NCBI GenBank assembly: GCA_003241685.1
Contig: QFPJ01000007.1
Span: 1-64,000, forward strand
Source: Sphingopyxis macrogoltabida
GTDB taxonomy: Bacteria; Pseudomonadota; Alphaproteobacteria; Sphingomonadales; Sphingomonadaceae
Direction of reading: 5' to 3'
DNA: 64,000 nt
A program made the position numbers and the translations under genes. Under the pieces are notes generated by a model. It had not been told where the DNA came from, ran no database searches, and saw only the letters and a program-made list of their open reading frames with translations. Positions 60,984 to 64,000 of the stretch are shown here, piece by piece (positions within the stretch are counted from its first letter, which is position 1; each line of letters opens with the position of its first letter).

Positions 60984-61823
60984 TTATTCCACCGCCAGAT
61001 TGTCGATCAGCCGCGTCTTGCCGATCCGCGCCGCCGCCAGCAGCCGCGCCGGTTTGCGGAAGGCGCCCAGCCTTTCCAGACTGTCGGCATCGGCCAGCGC
61101 GACATAATCGACGCTGTCGAAACCGCCGGCGACGATCGCCCCTTCCGCCTTGGCGAGCGTGGCGGCAACGTCGGCACCCGCGCCGATCGCCTGCGCCGCG
61201 GCGCTGAGCGCGTCCGGCAAGGCGGGCGCGGCGGCGCGCTGCTCGGCCGACAGATAGGCGTTGCGCGACGACAGCGCGAGCCCATCGGTATCGCGCGCGA
61301 TCGGTGCTCCCAATATGTCGAGCGCGAAATCAAGGTCGCGCGCCATGCGGCGGATGATCGCGAGCTGCTGCCAATCCTTTTCGCCGAAGATGGCGATGTC
61401 GGGATGCACCTGGTTGAACAGCTTGGCGACCACCGTGGCGACGCCGTCGAAATGGCCGGGGCGCGCGGCGCCGCAATAATCGGCGCCCAGTTCGGCGACC
61501 TCGATATGCGTCGAATGGCCGGCGGGATACATCACCGCCGCATCGGGCGCCCACAGCAGCGCCACGCCCGCTTCGACCAACAGCGCGGCATCGCGCGCCT
61601 CATCGCGCGGATAGGCGCCATAATCCTCGTTCGGGCCGAACTGCGTCGGGTTGACGAAGATCGACACGACGACATGGTCGGCCACGCGGCGGCCCGCGCG
61701 GACCAGCGACAGATGCCCGTCGTGCAGCGCCCCCATCGTCGGAACCAGCGCCACGCTTTTGCCGCCCTGCTTCAGCGCGGCGACGGCGCGGCGCAGCACG
61801 GCGATGTCACGGATGATTTGCAC
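60984..61823 (-). CDS. panC: Pantothenate synthetase
   Basis: This 279-residue enzyme joins pantoate and beta-alanine with ATP to make pantothenate (coenzyme A pathway). It has LVPTMGALHDGHLSLVRAG (HIGH-type), SIFVNPTQFGPNEDYGAYPR, FGEKDWQQLAIIRRM and DTDGLALSSRNAYLS (KMSKS-type region). The start is a GTG at 61823 (reading QIIRDIAVLRRAV) with GGAGG 10 nt upstream; the longer open frame has no matching N-terminus. It diverges from mipZ. Confidence 0.95.
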   Translation of the reverse strand: MQIIRDIAVLRRAVAALKQGGKSVALVPTMGALHDGHLSLVRAGRRVADHVVVSIFVNPTQFGPNEDYGAYPRDEARDAALLVEAGVALLWAPDAAVMYPAGHSTHIEVAELGADYCGAARPGHFDGVATVVAKLFNQVHPDIAIFGEKDWQQLAIIRRMARDLDFALDILGAPIARDTDGLALSSRNAYLSAEQRAAAPALPDALSAAAQAIGAGADVAATLAKAEGAIVAGGFDSVDYVALADADSLERLGAFRKPARLLAAARIGKTRLIDNLAVE

Positions 61824-61908
61824 GCGCGGGCGCCCTCCGATAATGGCGGCGCTATTACGCCACCCCGTGCGGCTCCCATGCGCCGCCAACAGGAAAATCG
61901 CAACGGCC

Positions 61909-62718
61909 ATGACGACGCCCGCACCCCACCGCATCATCTTTGCCAATGAGAAAGGCGGGACGGGCAAGTCGACCTGTGCTGTGCATTTCGCGGTGGCCCT
62001 GGCGAGCCAGGGGTGGCGCGTCGCGGGGCTGGACCTCGACCCGCGGCAGCGCACCTTTCACCGCTATCTGGAAAATCGGACGAACACCGCCCGGCGCCGC
62101 GAGATCGACCTGCCGACGCCGCGGTTCGAGGTGTTCGAAGGATCGACGACCGCGGAACTGGACGCGCAGGTCGCGCGACTGGCCGAGGGGGCGGATTATT
62201 TCATCGCCGATACGCCCGGCCGCGACGATGTGTTCGCCCGCCACCTGGCGACCAGCGCCGACACGCTGGTCACGCCGATCAACGACAGCTTCATCGATTT
62301 CGACCTGATCGGACAGGTCGATCCCGAAACCTTCCAGGTCGTGCGCCCCAGCTTTTATTCCGAGCTGATCTGGGACACGCGCAAGGCCCGCGCCAAGACC
62401 GACGGGCGGACGATCGACTGGATCATCCTGCGTAACCGCCTCCAGCACGTCGATGCCCACAACATGCGCCGCGTCGGCGAGGCGCTGACCCAATTGTCGC
62501 GCCGCGTCGGCTTTCGCGTCATCCCGGGGCTGGGCGAGCGCGTCATTTATCGCGAGCTGTTCCCGGCCGGCCTCACCCTGCTCGACAAGGCGCATCTCGG
62601 CGGCATGGGTATCGGTCACGTCGTCGCGCGGCAGGAACTTCGCGAGGCGATGGGCGGACTGAACCTTCCGGCGCGGGAACGGCTGCACCCGGACGGCGAC
62701 CTGTTCGCCGCCGCCTGA
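61909..62718 (+). CDS. mipZ: Division-plane positioning ATPase MipZ
   Basis: This 269-residue ParA-superfamily P-loop ATPase forms a polar gradient that blocks FtsZ assembly away from midcell in alphaproteobacteria. It has a deviant Walker A NEKGGTGKSTCAVHFA (residues 13-28), DLDPRQRTFHRYLENR, FIADTPGRDD, TPINDSFIDFDLIGQVDPETFQVVRPSFYS and GFRVIPGLGERVIYRELFPAGLTLLD, all typical of MipZ and distinct from ParA. It has no parB beside it; here it is flanked by panC and the phosphohexomutase. The ATG at 61909 (MTTPAPHRIIFANEKGG) fits the family start. Confidence 0.94.
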   Translation: MTTPAPHRIIFANEKGGTGKSTCAVHFAVALASQGWRVAGLDLDPRQRTFHRYLENRTNTARRREIDLPTPRFEVFEGSTTAELDAQVARLAEGADYFIADTPGRDDVFARHLATSADTLVTPINDSFIDFDLIGQVDPETFQVVRPSFYSELIWDTRKARAKTDGRTIDWIILRNRLQHVDAHNMRRVGEALTQLSRRVGFRVIPGLGERVIYRELFPAGLTLLDKAHLGGMGIGHVVARQELREAMGGLNLPARERLHPDGDLFAAA

Positions 62719-62749
62719 CCTCCCTCTCTCCCCCTCAGGAGGATCGAAG

Positions 62750-64000
62750 ATGACGCATATATTCCACCCGACGATGCTGCGCGAATATGACATTCGCGGC
62801 GTCGTCGGCGACACCCTGTCCGACCAGGACGCCTATGCCATCGGCCGCAGTTTCGCGACGCTGATCCGCCGCGCGGGCGGGCGGAGCGTCGCGGTCGGCT
62901 ATGACGGGCGCCTGTCGTCGCCGATGCTGGCCGACGCGCTGATCCGGGGGATCAACGATGCCGGGGTCGACGCGCTGAACGTCGGGCTGGGCCCGACGCC
63001 GATGCTCTATTACGCCGCATCAACCGAGGATGTGGACGGCGGCATACAGATAACCGGCAGCCACAACCCCCCCGACTATAACGGTTTCAAGATGGTGTTT
63101 CAGGGGCGTCCCTTCTTTGGCGCCGACATCGCCGGGATCGGCACCATGGCGGCGGCGGGCGACTGGGAAGCCGGCGAAGGCACGTCTGAGAGCATCGACA
63201 TCGTCGACGCCTATGTCGACCGGCTGGTCGAGGGTTTCGGCGGCGGCGCCTTCCGCATCGGCTGGGACGCGGGCAATGGCGCCGCGGGCACCGTCATCGA
63301 GAAGCTGACCGCACGCCTGCCCGGCGAGCATCACCTGCTGTTTACCGACATCGACGGCCATTTCCCGAACCACCATCCCGATCCCACCGAAGAAAAGAAT
63401 CTGGCCGATCTGAAAAAGCTCGTCGCGGAGAAGAGCCTCGATTTCGGCGTCGCTTTCGATGGAGACGGCGACCGCATCGGCGCGATCGACGGCCGGGGCC
63501 GCGTGATCTGGGGCGACCAGCTGCTGCAAATCTACGCCGCCGCGGTGCTGGCGGAGCGGCCGGGGGCCACGGTCATCGCCGATGTGAAGGCCAGCCAGGC
63601 GCTGTTCGACCGCGTCGCCGAACTCGGCGGCACGCCGCTGATGTGGAAGACCGGCCACAGCCTGATCAAGGCGAAGATGAAGGAAACCGGCAGTCCGCTG
63701 GCGGGCGAGATGAGCGGGCATATCTTCTTCGCCGACCGCTATTACGGCTATGACGACGCGCCCTATGCCGCCGTGCGGCTGATCGAGGCGGCCGAAAAGC
63801 TGGGCAAGAGCGTCACCGACCTGCGCGGCGAGATGCCGATGATGGCGAACACGCCCGAACTGCGCTTCCAGGTCGACGAGAGCCGCAAATTCGCCATTGT
63901 GGACGAGGTTCTGGACCGGCTGACCGCCGCCGGCGCGACGGTGGACCGCACCGACGGCGCGCGGGTGCTGACCGGCGACGGCTGGTGGCTGCTGCGCGCG
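62750..64000 (+). CDS. Phosphomannomutase/phosphoglucomutase (3' end beyond window)
   Basis: This incomplete gene (417 codons present of about 460) starts at ATG 62750 with GGAGG 9 nt upstream and reads MTHIFHPTMLREYDIRGVVGD. It contains the phosphoserine loop TGSHNPP (residues 102-108, Ser104), the metal-binding DGDGDR, and the sugar-binding GEMSGHIFF. This is the alpha-D-phosphohexomutase family (PMM/PGM, AlgC-like), which interconverts hexose 1- and 6-phosphates for LPS and exopolysaccharide precursors. It begins 31 bp after mipZ and no stop codon is reached before 64000. Confidence 0.95.
   Translation, partial: MTHIFHPTMLREYDIRGVVGDTLSDQDAYAIGRSFATLIRRAGGRSVAVGYDGRLSSPMLADALIRGINDAGVDALNVGLGPTPMLYYAASTEDVDGGIQITGSHNPPDYNGFKMVFQGRPFFGADIAGIGTMAAAGDWEAGEGTSESIDIVDAYVDRLVEGFGGGAFRIGWDAGNGAAGTVIEKLTARLPGEHHLLFTDIDGHFPNHHPDPTEEKNLADLKKLVAEKSLDFGVAFDGDGDRIGAIDGRGRVIWGDQLLQIYAAAVLAERPGATVIADVKASQALFDRVAELGGTPLMWKTGHSLIKAKMKETGSPLAGEMSGHIFFADRYYGYDDAPYAAVRLIEAAEKLGKSVTDLRGEMPMMANTPELRFQVDESRKFAIVDEVLDRLTAAGATVDRTDGARVLTGDGWWLLRA

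Overview
The window is a contiguous piece of a high-GC alphaproteobacterial chromosome, most likely from the Sphingomonadaceae (Sphingopyxis/Sphingomonas-like). The evidence is gene content and order: DUF3576-leuS-lptE-holA, hisG-hisD-nusB-thiL, MipZ and DivK cell-cycle proteins, a second-type GltX, large FyuA-like TonB-dependent receptors, and intergenic hairpin repeats of the kind common in sphingomonads. Genes are dense (57 protein-coding genes called), many with 4-base stop/start overlaps, and almost all look like vertically inherited core or lineage-core genes. No tRNA, rRNA, CRISPR array, transposase, integrase or prophage gene was seen.

Layout. 1-6.3 kb (minus strand): a TonB energy transducer behind a convincing Zur-box-like operator, gltX, NAD+ synthetase, and a K+-independent H+-pumping pyrophosphatase. 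6.4-14.1 kb: thiL, nusB, hisD and hisG on the minus strand, then DUF2332, prs, a cupin, a TetR regulator with a perfect 30-bp operator, and a HisN-type phosphatase. PRPP synthase (prs) makes the substrate of HisG, so several histidine-pathway functions sit together. 14.2-19.9 kb: rpmI-rplT, then a REP-like palindrome and an AraC-type regulator, then pheST. 19.9-29.0 kb: PLP homeostasis protein, a degenerate ThiE/TenI-like protein, an envelope protein, then DUF3576, leuS, lptE, holA, and a cation/proton antiporter.

29.1-34.9 kb holds two tandem paralogous TonB-dependent receptors. 35.0-39.3 kb holds two members of the ligase-associated DNA repair set (PdeM phosphoesterase and Lhr-type helicase) separated by a double retropepsin-like protein. 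The ligase and exonuclease partners are not in the window. Glutaminase, RlpA, gyrB, small lipoproteins and an AT-richer orphan gene follow. 44.8-52.2 kb is a minus-strand cluster DUF4129-DUF4350-MoxR-DUF58-SpoIIM-RDD-nitroreductase-lipoprotein with overlapping ends throughout. It is the best candidate here for a poorly described multi-protein membrane system.

52.4-55.6 kb is a two-gene operon of a fused alpha/beta 2-oxoacid dehydrogenase E1 and a malonyltransferase-fold protein. 55.8-64.0 kb carries an atypical FixJ/LuxR regulator lacking the phosphoacceptor Asp, a glutamine amidotransferase, DivK, DUF3572, a HAD hydrolase, RidA, a FemAB/GNAT-like protein, a Sel1 protein, panC, MipZ, and a phosphomannomutase/phosphoglucomutase cut by the window end.

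I saw no defence island or large novel machine. The most rewarding observations are regulatory (Zur-type box on tonB, -10 elements inside or next to start sites) and a few odd proteins. All names rest on reading the translated sequences; no database search was possible.
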